A stretch of DNA of 21,802 nucleotides from Phycisphaerales bacterium UBA7800 (lineage in GTDB: Bacteria > Planctomycetota > Phycisphaerae > Phycisphaerales > Phycisphaeraceae). The number at the start of each line of letters is the position of its first letter. Position 1 is the stretch's first letter. Shown here one piece after another: positions 8,247 to 15,460 of this stretch. Where the stretch lies: assembly GCA_002480565.1 (NCBI GenBank), contig DLCK01000015.1:1-21802 (forward strand). The letters are read 5' to 3'. The notes under the pieces were generated by a model. It had not been told where the DNA came from. It did not search any database and was given only the letters and a program-made list of their open reading frames with translations. Position numbers and translations under genes: made by a program.

Positions 8247-9221
8247 ATGAAACGTCAAATCAAGATCCCCCAAAACACCACGCAGCTCTTCTTGCCGTTG
8301 TACCTGCATCATCCTGCGGTTCGGTATCTTGTGGATCATGGCATTGCTTTTAGTGGGATCAGCAAAGCAACACAAGGCTTTAGCATTCACCGTCCCAAAC
8401 CTGATTTTCATCTTGCTTTATTCACAACGGCGGGCTCCGCACAATTGACCTGTCAAAGGCAAACATTTGAATTGTTGCCCGATTCATTGCTGTTGACACC
8501 AGCTAATCAAGCGCATCATTATGCGATCACCAGTTCCCAGCCATGGGAATTCACTTGGTTTCACATTGCCCCAACGGAGCACTGGCGTTTCATTGACATT
8601 CAGGCAGCCTGCCTTGGCAAACAGATGGATATCGTGTTTATCACCAATGCCATTCGCGGTTTTGTATCAGAGATTTTCACGATCCTGCCACAACTGGATT
8701 CCGATCAAAATGAACGTCAACGTTATGTCGACTCACCTGATCTGCACCAGTCCATGTCCGCCTTTGACATACCCGAGCAATCCACCGGCCAACTTTCAAT
8801 GGAGTTGGCAGACTGTTATGGACGTTTGATATTGAATTACCTGGAACGTGAACTACGGACACTGCTTGAATGTGATGGGAATGCAAACCGATATCACAGC
8901 ACCTTTGAACAACTCTGGAAACAAGTCAGGTCAAGTCTGGATCGACCTTGGACACTTGAGGAGATGGCGTCGAAGGCAAATGTTTCGGTTCCGACTTTCA
9001 TTCGTCACATCAAAGAAATCTATCACTGCACGCCTGCAAGTTTTCTGCAACATCTTCGATTGACGCATGCATGTCGACTATTGGCAGAATCCAGACTCCC
9101 CATCTCAGAAGTTGCACAAAATACCGGCTACAAAAGCCTCTCTTCTTTTGCTGCTTTATTTAAAAAGAAGTATCAACTGACTCCAAAGGAATACCGTAAT
9201 CGCTTCCAATACCGTAACTGA
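8247..9221 (+). CDS. AraC-family transcriptional regulator
   Basis: A 324-residue regulator. The N-terminal half has a cupin-like sensing domain (FHLALFTTAGSAQL, then LLPDSLLLTPANQAHHYAI and WEFTWFHIAP), the usual ligand-binding fold of sugar-responsive AraC proteins. The last 100 residues hold the double helix-turn-helix: WTLEEMASKANVSVPTFIRH for the first, then LPISEVAQNTGYKSLSSFAA with LFKKKYQLTPKEYRNRF for the second, the classic family signature. The ATG at 8247 is chosen over an in-frame TTG at 8196 because a TATAAT overlaps the TTG. Its Shine-Dalgarno site is weak. The gene is divergent from the pilin/glycosidase operon with about 240 nt between starts. It is therefore the likely activator of that operon in response to a sugar released from the substrate, which is inference from position. 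Confidence 0.9.
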   Translation: MKRQIKIPQNTTQLFLPLYLHHPAVRYLVDHGIAFSGISKATQGFSIHRPKPDFHLALFTTAGSAQLTCQRQTFELLPDSLLLTPANQAHHYAITSSQPWEFTWFHIAPTEHWRFIDIQAACLGKQMDIVFITNAIRGFVSEIFTILPQLDSDQNERQRYVDSPDLHQSMSAFDIPEQSTGQLSMELADCYGRLILNYLERELRTLLECDGNANRYHSTFEQLWKQVRSSLDRPWTLEEMASKANVSVPTFIRHIKEIYHCTPASFLQHLRLTHACRLLAESRLPISEVAQNTGYKSLSSFAALFKKKYQLTPKEYRNRFQYRN

Positions 9222-9229
9222 CCGGCCCC

Positions 9230-9343
9230 CTCAAACCTAGTCTAGGATTTATGCGAGATAGACGCAGCAGCAAAGTGGTGATTGCCGCCTGCATGCGCAA
9301 GTTGCTGACCTTGATCAATGCCATGATCCGAGAATGCATCCCC
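9230..9343 (+). pseudogene. C-terminal stump of an IS110-family transposase
   Basis: The frame passing through the ATG at 9251 reads MRDRRSSKVVIAACMRKLLT then LINAMIRECIP. This closely resembles the conserved end of IS110-type (transposase_20) proteins, where a K-V-A-L-V-A-x-M-R-K-L-L-x-I-L-N-A pattern is typical. The N-terminal DEDD domain and the rest of the second domain are absent, because the frame closes upstream at 9215. Downstream the frame stays open to 9490 but the residues no longer look like a transposase. It lies just after the AraC gene on the same strand. It is a relic, not a functional element. Confidence 0.65.
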
Positions 9344-9403
9344 TGTGAGCAACACAAAGTCGTCGAGCAATTCAACTTCAATGCACAAAAATCGCTTGAC
9401 AGA

Positions 9404-9428
9404 AAACACAGCTGCTTCGTGTTAAAAA
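9404..9428 (-). terminator. Weak candidate terminator after rpoN
   Basis: On the minus strand AACAC and GTGTT can pair around a 9-nt loop and are followed by a short T run. The stem is only 5 bp, so the call is weak. A 10-base direct repeat (CAGAAAACTC at 9429-9438 and 9445-9454) overlaps the end of rpoN next to it. Confidence 0.25.
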
Positions 9429-9452
9429 CAGAAAACTCGACACCCAGAAAAC

Positions 9453-11015
9453 TCAATATTCCCGGCGTTGTCTGGCGGGAAGGATGTTGAGTTGTTTGCG
9501 GTATTTGGCAACTGTGCGTCGAGCGATTTCGATGCCTTTTTCCTTGAGCTTTTCGACGAGTTCATCATCGTTGAGCGGTTTGGATTTATCTTCCTCACCA
9601 ATGATCTCTTCGAGCTTGGCCTGAATGGCGGTCCAACTCATTGCATCGCCGGCTTCGGTCTCTGTGCCACCGGAGAAGAACATGCGCAAGGGGAAAATGC
9701 CTCGCGGAGTTTGCATGTGCTTTTCGTTGACGGCGCGACTGACGGTGGCCACGTGGATACCCAACTGGTCCGCAACGAGTGTCATGGGCAAAGGCTTGAG
9801 TGCTTGTGGGCCGATGTCAAAGAAATCACGTTGGGCTTCGATGACCACATTGATCACGCGCATGAGTGTGTTGTTGCGTTGTTCGATGGCTTCGATGAGC
9901 CAACGCGCACTGCGGAGATTATTGCCAACGAATTCACGAGTTTTACGTTCGGTGGTTTTGTCTGCCGCCATTTTCGCATACTCGCGACTGATGGTCAGCG
10001 ACGGAACACGCCCGTGTGTGAGCATGGCAAAGTATCGGTCGTTCTGCTCATCGTATTCAATCACCGCATCGGGCTGGATCACCTGTGACGCAGCGGAGAC
10101 AAGCATGCGCCCCGGATGAATGTGATACTGCTTTAGTGAACTGATGGCGGACTTGACTTCTTCAATATCCACATCAAGGGCTTTGGCAATCTTGGGCAGG
10201 CGGTTGGCTTCAATGTCCTTGAGATGGTCGTTGACCAAGGCATACTGAAGCATAAGCAATTGCTCTTCGTCGGTTCCTGCGTGAATGACTTGTGATTGAA
10301 TCTGGAGCATCAAACATTCGCGGACATCACGTGCACCAAGGCCGACGGGTTCGAGCGTTTCCTGCAATCTTGCCAAGGCATCTTCGATGAGTTCGACGGA
10401 GACCTCGCGGGGCGCATTTGCGTTGATGTCTTCCATGGAAGTTCGAATGTAGCCATCATCGTCAATGAATCCGATGAGATACTCACCGGCAATGCGAACG
10501 CCGGGGGCGACTTCGACCATCCGCCATTGATCCAGGAGTTGGTCAGCTAAGGATTGGGCGCGGGCGGCGGTGTTGGCCATCGCATCCATCTTGCCATCGC
10601 GTTCGCCGGTATTGCGTTGGGGCGGGGTGAAGGTACTCGAATCATAGGTATTGGATTCCCAGGAGTCGCCGTACTCCTCGGACATGTTGTTAAGACGTTC
10701 AAAGTCATCGGAGCTCGATTCGTGCGACTTATCATCGCTGACGATCATCTCGCGTTCACCTTCTTTGGCGTCGCGTCGCTCTTCCTTGACCTGCTCCATC
10801 GCGCCTGCCATGTCTTCAGGCTGCTCTCGAAGTTCAAGTGTAGGGTTGGATGCAAGTTCTTGCTCGATGCGTTCCTCCAGCGCAAGTGCCGCCATCTGGA
10901 GGATTTCCATCGATTGTATCATTCGCGGGGCCAGCTTCATCTGCTGACCCATTCGCATGTGTTGTCCGGTGTCAATACGCATACTGGTCATCATTAGACC
11001 ATGAATCGCGATCAT
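9453..11015 (-). CDS. rpoN: RNA polymerase sigma-54 factor
   Basis: A 520-residue sigma-54. It directs RNA polymerase to -24/-12 promoters and depends on enhancer-binding ATPases for opening. The N-terminal Gln/Leu-rich activator-interacting region is at about 20-62 (MRMGQQMKLAPRMIQSMEIL, EQELASNPTLE). A long acidic region II spans about 63-150. The core-binding region is at about 155-300 with LEPVGLGARDVRECLMLQI. A helix-turn-helix lies near 411-443 (MTLVADQLGIHVATVSRAVN). The RpoN box is ARRTVAKYRK at 498-507, close to the canonical ARRTVAKYRE. The start is uncertain: ATGs at 11015, 10994, 10991 and 10982 are all in frame and none has a convincing ribosome site. The gene stands alone here, without the lptB or hpf neighbours seen in proteobacteria. 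No sigma-54 promoter was recognised within the window. Confidence 0.95.
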   Translation of the reverse strand: MIAIHGLMMTSMRIDTGQHMRMGQQMKLAPRMIQSMEILQMAALALEERIEQELASNPTLELREQPEDMAGAMEQVKEERRDAKEGEREMIVSDDKSHESSSDDFERLNNMSEEYGDSWESNTYDSSTFTPPQRNTGERDGKMDAMANTAARAQSLADQLLDQWRMVEVAPGVRIAGEYLIGFIDDDGYIRTSMEDINANAPREVSVELIEDALARLQETLEPVGLGARDVRECLMLQIQSQVIHAGTDEEQLLMLQYALVNDHLKDIEANRLPKIAKALDVDIEEVKSAISSLKQYHIHPGRMLVSAASQVIQPDAVIEYDEQNDRYFAMLTHGRVPSLTISREYAKMAADKTTERKTREFVGNNLRSARWLIEAIEQRNNTLMRVINVVIEAQRDFFDIGPQALKPLPMTLVADQLGIHVATVSRAVNEKHMQTPRGIFPLRMFFSGGTETEAGDAMSWTAIQAKLEEIIGEEDKSKPLNDDELVEKLKEKGIEIARRTVAKYRKQLNILPARQRREY

Positions 11016-11116
11016 TTCAAACTGAATAAAGAAAATTTAACGATTCTGGCATGGGAATTGCGTCAAATGCGCTTAGTGTCCGATAATCCAAGCAGTCTGA
11101 GCGTGTTAACCAGTGA

Positions 11117-11878
11117 TCAGGTTTCGATGATCGTTTGCCTGGCAAAATGGCGAAGATGATCCAACCACTGCTTTAGCCGCTGGCCTCGCATGCGATACAT
11201 GGGAGCATAACTGCCAATCGCGCCCCAGAAGGTCCCCTGTCGCGTAAACAGCGGGCAGGCGATGGTCACCACTTCCAGCGTTTGCTCAGGCATCAGCAAA
11301 TAGCCCTGATCTCGAATCTCTTTGAGGATGGCATCAAACGTTTGAGGGGTTGAAGCTTCTGGCCACAGGTCTCCGGGTAATCCTTGCTTGGCAATGAGTT
11401 GCTCGCGTTGCTGCTTGGTACAAAATGCAGTGAGAACGCGACACGAAACCTTGCTGTAAAAAGGCGCATCATCCAACACCGTCTGATTGATTCCTACGGC
11501 TTGCTTACTTTGCATATGGGCAAACACATGTCGCTCGCCGCGACGCAGGATCGAACAGACATAGCCTTCTCGCTGTTCATTGACGCAACGCTTTAGCCGC
11601 TGGGTGAGCCACGGTCGAAGCAGCGACTCATCGAGCTGCGGTTCGGGGATGAGGTTCAGCAGCTTGCCACCCAAGGCATACTCCCCGCGTTTGACCTGCC
11701 GGGCATACCCACAAGCACAGAGTGTCCGCAAAATGCTATGGACACTGTTAAGCGGTAACTGCATCTGCTGAGCAATGGCGGAAAGTGTAATCCCCTGCTG
11801 CTGAGCCTGCTGGTCAATGAGTAAATCCATCACCTGAGTAGCTTTGACCAGTGAAGTTAACAAAGGACGTTGCGACAT
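11117..11878 (-). CDS. IclR-family transcriptional regulator
   Basis: A 253-residue regulator. The N-terminal winged helix-turn-helix spans about 10-75 (ITLSAIAQQMQLPLNSVHSI, then CGYARQVKRGEYALGGKLL). The C-terminal effector domain has the family's pattern: FYSKVSCRVLTAFCT, a long middle helix, then VVTIACPLF and GAIGSYAPMYRM near the end. The ATG at 11878 is chosen because GGAG (11885-11888) sits 6 nt upstream and the protein then has the usual IclR length. A longer frame to 11956 has no comparable site. It is divergent from the GH38 gene with 159 nt between starts, and several inverted repeats lie in that gap, so it probably controls the mannosidase and perhaps itself. The effector is unknown but may be a sugar or sugar acid. 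Confidence 0.9.
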   Translation of the reverse strand: MSQRPLLTSLVKATQVMDLLIDQQAQQQGITLSAIAQQMQLPLNSVHSILRTLCACGYARQVKRGEYALGGKLLNLIPEPQLDESLLRPWLTQRLKRCVNEQREGYVCSILRRGERHVFAHMQSKQAVGINQTVLDDAPFYSKVSCRVLTAFCTKQQREQLIAKQGLPGDLWPEASTPQTFDAILKEIRDQGYLLMPEQTLEVVTIACPLFTRQGTFWGAIGSYAPMYRMRGQRLKQWLDHLRHFARQTIIET

Positions 11879-11925
11879 CGTTTTCTCCAGAAAAACAGCT
11901 CCAATTTCTACAATATGGAAATACA

Positions 11926-11939
11926 GCTTGATATCAAGC
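11926..11939. promoter_or_regulatory. 14-bp perfect palindrome, candidate IclR operator
   Basis: GCTTGATATCAAGC is a perfect palindrome lying between the divergent IclR and GH38 genes, 47 nt from the IclR start. IclR-type proteins bind palindromes of about this length. Two weaker inverted repeats flank it: ATTTC...GAAAT at 11904-11922, and AATTCT...AGAATT at 11966-11984. Which of them is the operator cannot be told by eye. Confidence 0.45.
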
Positions 11940-11990
11940 CAAATTCTGCCGGACACTTTGATTTTAATTCTTCAATTCAGAATTCATGTC

Positions 11991-11996
11991 TATAGT
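11991..11996 (+). promoter_or_regulatory. Candidate -10 box (TATAGT) for the GH38 gene
   Basis: TATAGT lies 41 nt before the preferred mannosidase start. With a 17-nt spacer the -35 would be TTCTTC at 11968-11973, which is poor and falls inside the AATTCT...AGAATT inverted repeat. A regulator bound there would affect polymerase access. Confidence 0.3.
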
Positions 11997-12037
11997 CGAT
12001 TGATCGCTTCCAAGTCTTACTTATGAGGTTCACGAGT

Positions 12038-14590
12038 ATGTCTACGCCAAAGAAAATCTTCGTTATCCCCTTTTCCCATCTGGATCTGTTCTGGGCAGGG
12101 ACACGCAGCGAATGTCTGACCCGTGGGGTGACCATCATCAAAACAGCTTTGGACATGCTCGAAAAATATCCTGCGTATCGGTTCATGATCGAGGCGACCA
12201 ACTTTCTTGAACTGTTCCTCGAAGCATGTCCTGAGCAACGAGACAGAGTTCGCAGGCATGTGTCTGATGAACGACTGGAAGTGATCCCCATGCGGTCGAT
12301 CACCTATACGCAACTGCCCTCTGGCGAAACGTTGGTGCGGAACATTCTTTATGGCCGGGAATTCTGCCAACGTGAACTGGGCTTCGTCAGCAAAGTCATC
12401 AGCATGTCCGACATCCCGGGCATCACCCCACAAATGCCTCAAATCGCAGCACGCAGTGGCATGGACGCTTTGTTCCTGTCACATGGTTGCCCGCCTCATA
12501 CCGATCACATTACTTATCAGGCACTCGACGGAACCCGTATCAAGTCCTATGCTCCGATCCACTACGCCAAGTGTCGCGCCCTGCTTGCAAAGGGTGAAGA
12601 CTACGACCAAATGCTCGAACACAAAACCGAGTTCCTCGCCTACTTTGACGACGTGGATTACAACATGCTCTGTCAATGGGGAGCCGACGTGTGCGTGATT
12701 GGCGAGCATGTGATCCAAAACATCAAACGCTGGAATGATGACGGCCACACCCCTTTGTCCTTTAGCACCTTCACGGAATATTTCAGCCAACACTATCCTG
12801 CTGACCCCAAATTGATCGCAGGTGAAATCCCAAGTCTTTGGCCGAATGTGGAAAGCACCTGGCCGGACATCTGGCCATTGGATTTACCGTGCGAACAAGC
12901 GATGTTCGATGCCGAGTTCTTCTCGGTGATAACTGGTAATACAACACACATCCCGACACTGCGTAAAGCATGGGATTGGCTACTCGACAGCATGGACCAC
13001 AACCAAAACGGGATTGGTGGCGATGTGTCCGACGGTGATAAACGTGATTTAAAAATCGCAGCCAAACTCGCCGCCCAACAGGTGTCCAAACAAATGTCAT
13101 GGGCACTTGCAGCTAAAGCCACCGCGCCCGCAGTCGACGCGTTCCCGATTGTGATTTTCAATACATTGTCCTGGGATCGATCCGAACGTATCTGCGCCCG
13201 CGCGACGATCTATGGCCCGGGGACTGCCAAGTGTGAAACACTCCAAAGCGACCCGCAGTCATTTCGACTCATTGATGAGCAAGGCAATGAAGTCCCCATG
13301 CGGATTATCAAACACCGTGCCATGATCGCCGACTCCATTGAAGTGGAGTTCTACGCACAAGACGTCCCAGCTTTGGGAGCCAAAGTCTATTACCTCCAAC
13401 CCATCTCGCGCAGGCATTTGCCTTCCCCCTTCCAAGTCGAAGATGGCAAAGCGCGCGATCAGGTCTCACCGCATCTCTATGCAGGCAACACCACGATCCA
13501 AAGTGATTTTCTGAAGCTCGATATCGACCGAGTCACCGGCGAATTCAGTGTCTACGACAAACAGCAGCAACGCATGATCCTCAATCGCGCAGGCATCCTG
13601 GCATTGGAAGAAAAACGCGGTGACTACATCTGCAAAATGGATTTGACCGGACGGGTGATTCCTGCGGTTGTCGAAAAAATCAAGCTCATCGACCATTCAC
13701 CCATCGCCTACCGCATCCAAATCACCGGCACAGTCTACGGGCAACGCTATACCCAAACGCTGACCCTAGATGCCAACACGCCAACTCTGCAAATCGAAAA
13801 CAAAATCGACTGGCAAGGCGGATGCTACGCGCGATTCGAACAAGCCTTCCCTTTCGCATCCGACCAAGAAGCACAAACACACTACGGCGTCCCCTTCGGA
13901 AGTGTCCAATACCCGCAAACCATCTACACCAACGGCCTGAGTTTTGAAGACCTGGTAACCCCCGAACGCGCCGACGATCCCGATGATGCCATCACACGCA
14001 TTCGACTGGTATCCAAATGGATTGCACTAAGAGACTCCCAAAGCACACTGACCATCGGAACAGGTAACCGCATGTGGGAACTTGATGGCAACACCATCCG
14101 AAACTGCATGTTCCGATCCATCGGCAACACCTCCGGTGGAGTCATCATTCATGAAGACAACACCAAAGAAGGTGTCCACCGTCCGCCAATTGACACCTAC
14201 ACATTCCGTTACAAATTAAGCGTCACCGATGCGACACAAACTCTCGACGGACACTGCGGCTGGGAACACAACGCGCCCTTGCAAACGGTCGGCGTCGGAC
14301 ACTGTGATGTAGCTCAAAATCCGGGGTTGAAATTACCCACCATGCCCAACACCACCGGCAGCAGTCTGATCATCTCCAACATCAAACCTGCCCTTGAAAA
14401 TCCAAACGACACCGTCTTCCGCTGCTTTGAAACCGCAGGTCAAACCGACACATTGACTTTGCCCAAGATCGCACACAAGCAATGGTATGAAGCAAACATG
14501 ATGGAAGAACAAGCAGTGATCTGCACGAGAGAACAACTCACATTTGAACCTTATGAAATCAAGACGTTGCTATTAAAAACCAATGATTAA
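12038..14590 (+). CDS. GH38 alpha-mannosidase-like protein
   Basis: An 850-residue protein of the zinc-dependent retaining alpha-mannosidase family GH38, expected to remove alpha-mannose from oligosaccharides. In ATG-12038 numbering, the HLDLFW motif supplies His14 and Asp16 as metal ligands. Asp125 in MSDIPGITPQMPQI is the expected nucleophile and ligand, and His321 in SMDHNQNGIGG is the likely fourth ligand. A helical region follows at about 325-365, then a large beta domain to a C-terminus (LTFEPYEIKTLLLK) typical of the family. No signal peptide is seen, so it is probably cytoplasmic. The start at 12038 has GAGG 9-10 nt upstream. The ATG at 12023 overlaps that site and has none of its own. 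It is divergent from the IclR gene and convergent with the esterase/pilin unit. The metal-site motifs differ from the best-known GH38 enzymes, so the exact activity is uncertain. Confidence 0.85.
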   Translation: MSTPKKIFVIPFSHLDLFWAGTRSECLTRGVTIIKTALDMLEKYPAYRFMIEATNFLELFLEACPEQRDRVRRHVSDERLEVIPMRSITYTQLPSGETLVRNILYGREFCQRELGFVSKVISMSDIPGITPQMPQIAARSGMDALFLSHGCPPHTDHITYQALDGTRIKSYAPIHYAKCRALLAKGEDYDQMLEHKTEFLAYFDDVDYNMLCQWGADVCVIGEHVIQNIKRWNDDGHTPLSFSTFTEYFSQHYPADPKLIAGEIPSLWPNVESTWPDIWPLDLPCEQAMFDAEFFSVITGNTTHIPTLRKAWDWLLDSMDHNQNGIGGDVSDGDKRDLKIAAKLAAQQVSKQMSWALAAKATAPAVDAFPIVIFNTLSWDRSERICARATIYGPGTAKCETLQSDPQSFRLIDEQGNEVPMRIIKHRAMIADSIEVEFYAQDVPALGAKVYYLQPISRRHLPSPFQVEDGKARDQVSPHLYAGNTTIQSDFLKLDIDRVTGEFSVYDKQQQRMILNRAGILALEEKRGDYICKMDLTGRVIPAVVEKIKLIDHSPIAYRIQITGTVYGQRYTQTLTLDANTPTLQIENKIDWQGGCYARFEQAFPFASDQEAQTHYGVPFGSVQYPQTIYTNGLSFEDLVTPERADDPDDAITRIRLVSKWIALRDSQSTLTIGTGNRMWELDGNTIRNCMFRSIGNTSGGVIIHEDNTKEGVHRPPIDTYTFRYKLSVTDATQTLDGHCGWEHNAPLQTVGVGHCDVAQNPGLKLPTMPNTTGSSLIISNIKPALENPNDTVFRCFETAGQTDTLTLPKIAHKQWYEANMMEEQAVICTREQLTFEPYEIKTLLLKTND

Positions 14591-14598
14591 TCTTGATC

Positions 14599-14648
14599 GC
14601 AAAAAATCTGACAGGTCAAGCAATCGTGTGTCGAAAACCCGTCAGATT
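14599..14648 (-). terminator. Intrinsic terminator of the esterase/pilin unit
   Basis: On the minus strand AATCTGACGGG pairs with CCTGTCAGATT (arms at 14641-14648 and 14605-14612 plus inner pairs), followed at once by a run of T. It lies between the convergent GH38 and pilin-like genes and ends the minus-strand transcript. It has no T run in the plus direction. Confidence 0.7.
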
Positions 14649-14703
14649 CACTGCGTTCATCTGGCGGCTTGTGTAGCAAAACGTCAAAGATATGAAGCTG
14701 TGA

Positions 14704-15429
14704 TCAATCAAACGTCAACCAATGCTTGGTATTCATGATGCTGCCGGAGATGGAAGTATCCAACACATCACGTTTGAGGACTTCACAGTGGCCATCAAAC
14801 ATCAATGTGTTGGCAGCATCGTTGTGACGGTAGGCGGTCATCATGCTGGTGACTTTGATGGATTCGTCCTGGTAGAACTGACTGCGACTTGAGCGAATCC
14901 ACCAGTCCAGTGAGTCAGCCATGGCAAGTTTGTAGCCGGGGTTGTAAATCCGATCGAGGCGATAAACGATTTGCGTGGTGGTGTCGAGCAGTTGTGTGCC
15001 AGTGTAGGCGCTGACATTCCCGCCGTAGGAGTATTGGATCGGATACCGGCCGGCATAGGTGCCTGAACCTTCTTGAGTTTTGATGAATTCAGCACGTGGG
15101 CATGCCATCGACAGTGGGATAAAACCATAGCCCAACTGGTAACTGTCTTGTCCCATCGCTGCAAAGAGCATCGTGTTCTGCACCCAGTCTTTGGTGGACG
15201 AGCCGGACTCTTTAAGACGGATGGGTAACGTGTAGCCATTACTTTGCGCTTCGTAGACTCCCATGGCCACGCCCCATTGCTTAAGCATGTTCAGACAGGC
15301 CACATCCTGGGCGGACTTTCGGGCGATGCTTAATGCTGGCAAGAGAATACTGATGAGCATGGCAATGATGGAAATAACCACCAACAGTTCAATGAGCGTG
15401 AAGCCTTGATGTTTGGATTGATTGGTCAT
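14704..15429 (-). CDS. Type IV pilin-like protein with H-X9-DG ending
   Basis: A 241-residue prepilin-type protein. The leader MTNQSKHQG precedes FTLIELLVVISIIAMLISIL, with the expected cleavage after Gly and Glu5 in place. The helix continues as LPALSIARKSAQDVACLNML. Near the C-terminus, HNDAANTLMFDGHCEVLKRD matches the prepilin-processing-associated H-X9-DG motif exactly, with nine residues between His and Asp-Gly. The ATG at 15429 is chosen because AAGGA lies 8 nt upstream. The ATG at 15438 overlaps that site. It follows the SGNH esterase gene by 31 nt and shares its transcript, which ends in the terminator at about 14600. It is exported to the membrane by its pilin helix. Its partner and function are not known. 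Confidence 0.9.
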   Translation of the reverse strand: MTNQSKHQGFTLIELLVVISIIAMLISILLPALSIARKSAQDVACLNMLKQWGVAMGVYEAQSNGYTLPIRLKESGSSTKDWVQNTMLFAAMGQDSYQLGYGFIPLSMACPRAEFIKTQEGSGTYAGRYPIQYSYGGNVSAYTGTQLLDTTTQIVYRLDRIYNPGYKLAMADSLDWWIRSSRSQFYQDESIKVTSMMTAYRHNDAANTLMFDGHCEVLKRDVLDTSISGSIMNTKHWLTFD

Positions 15430-15460
15430 GCTTATCATCCTTTGCTGTCTCTGTCATCGG

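Noticed and set aside
9429..9454. Two CAGAAAACTC repeats 16 nt apart at the end of rpoN, considered as a CRISPR or regulatory array
   Set aside because: There are only two short copies, one inside the coding end, with no cas genes. They were not called as an array.
9468..10997. Long plus-strand frames (9468-10088 and 10554-10997) opposite rpoN
   Set aside because: rpoN is unambiguous across this span, and these frames are antisense shadows with His- and Gly-rich nonsense composition.
14605..14648. The same hairpin as a terminator for the GH38 gene on the plus strand
   Set aside because: No T run follows in the plus direction, so it is called for the minus strand only. It may still slow plus-strand transcription.
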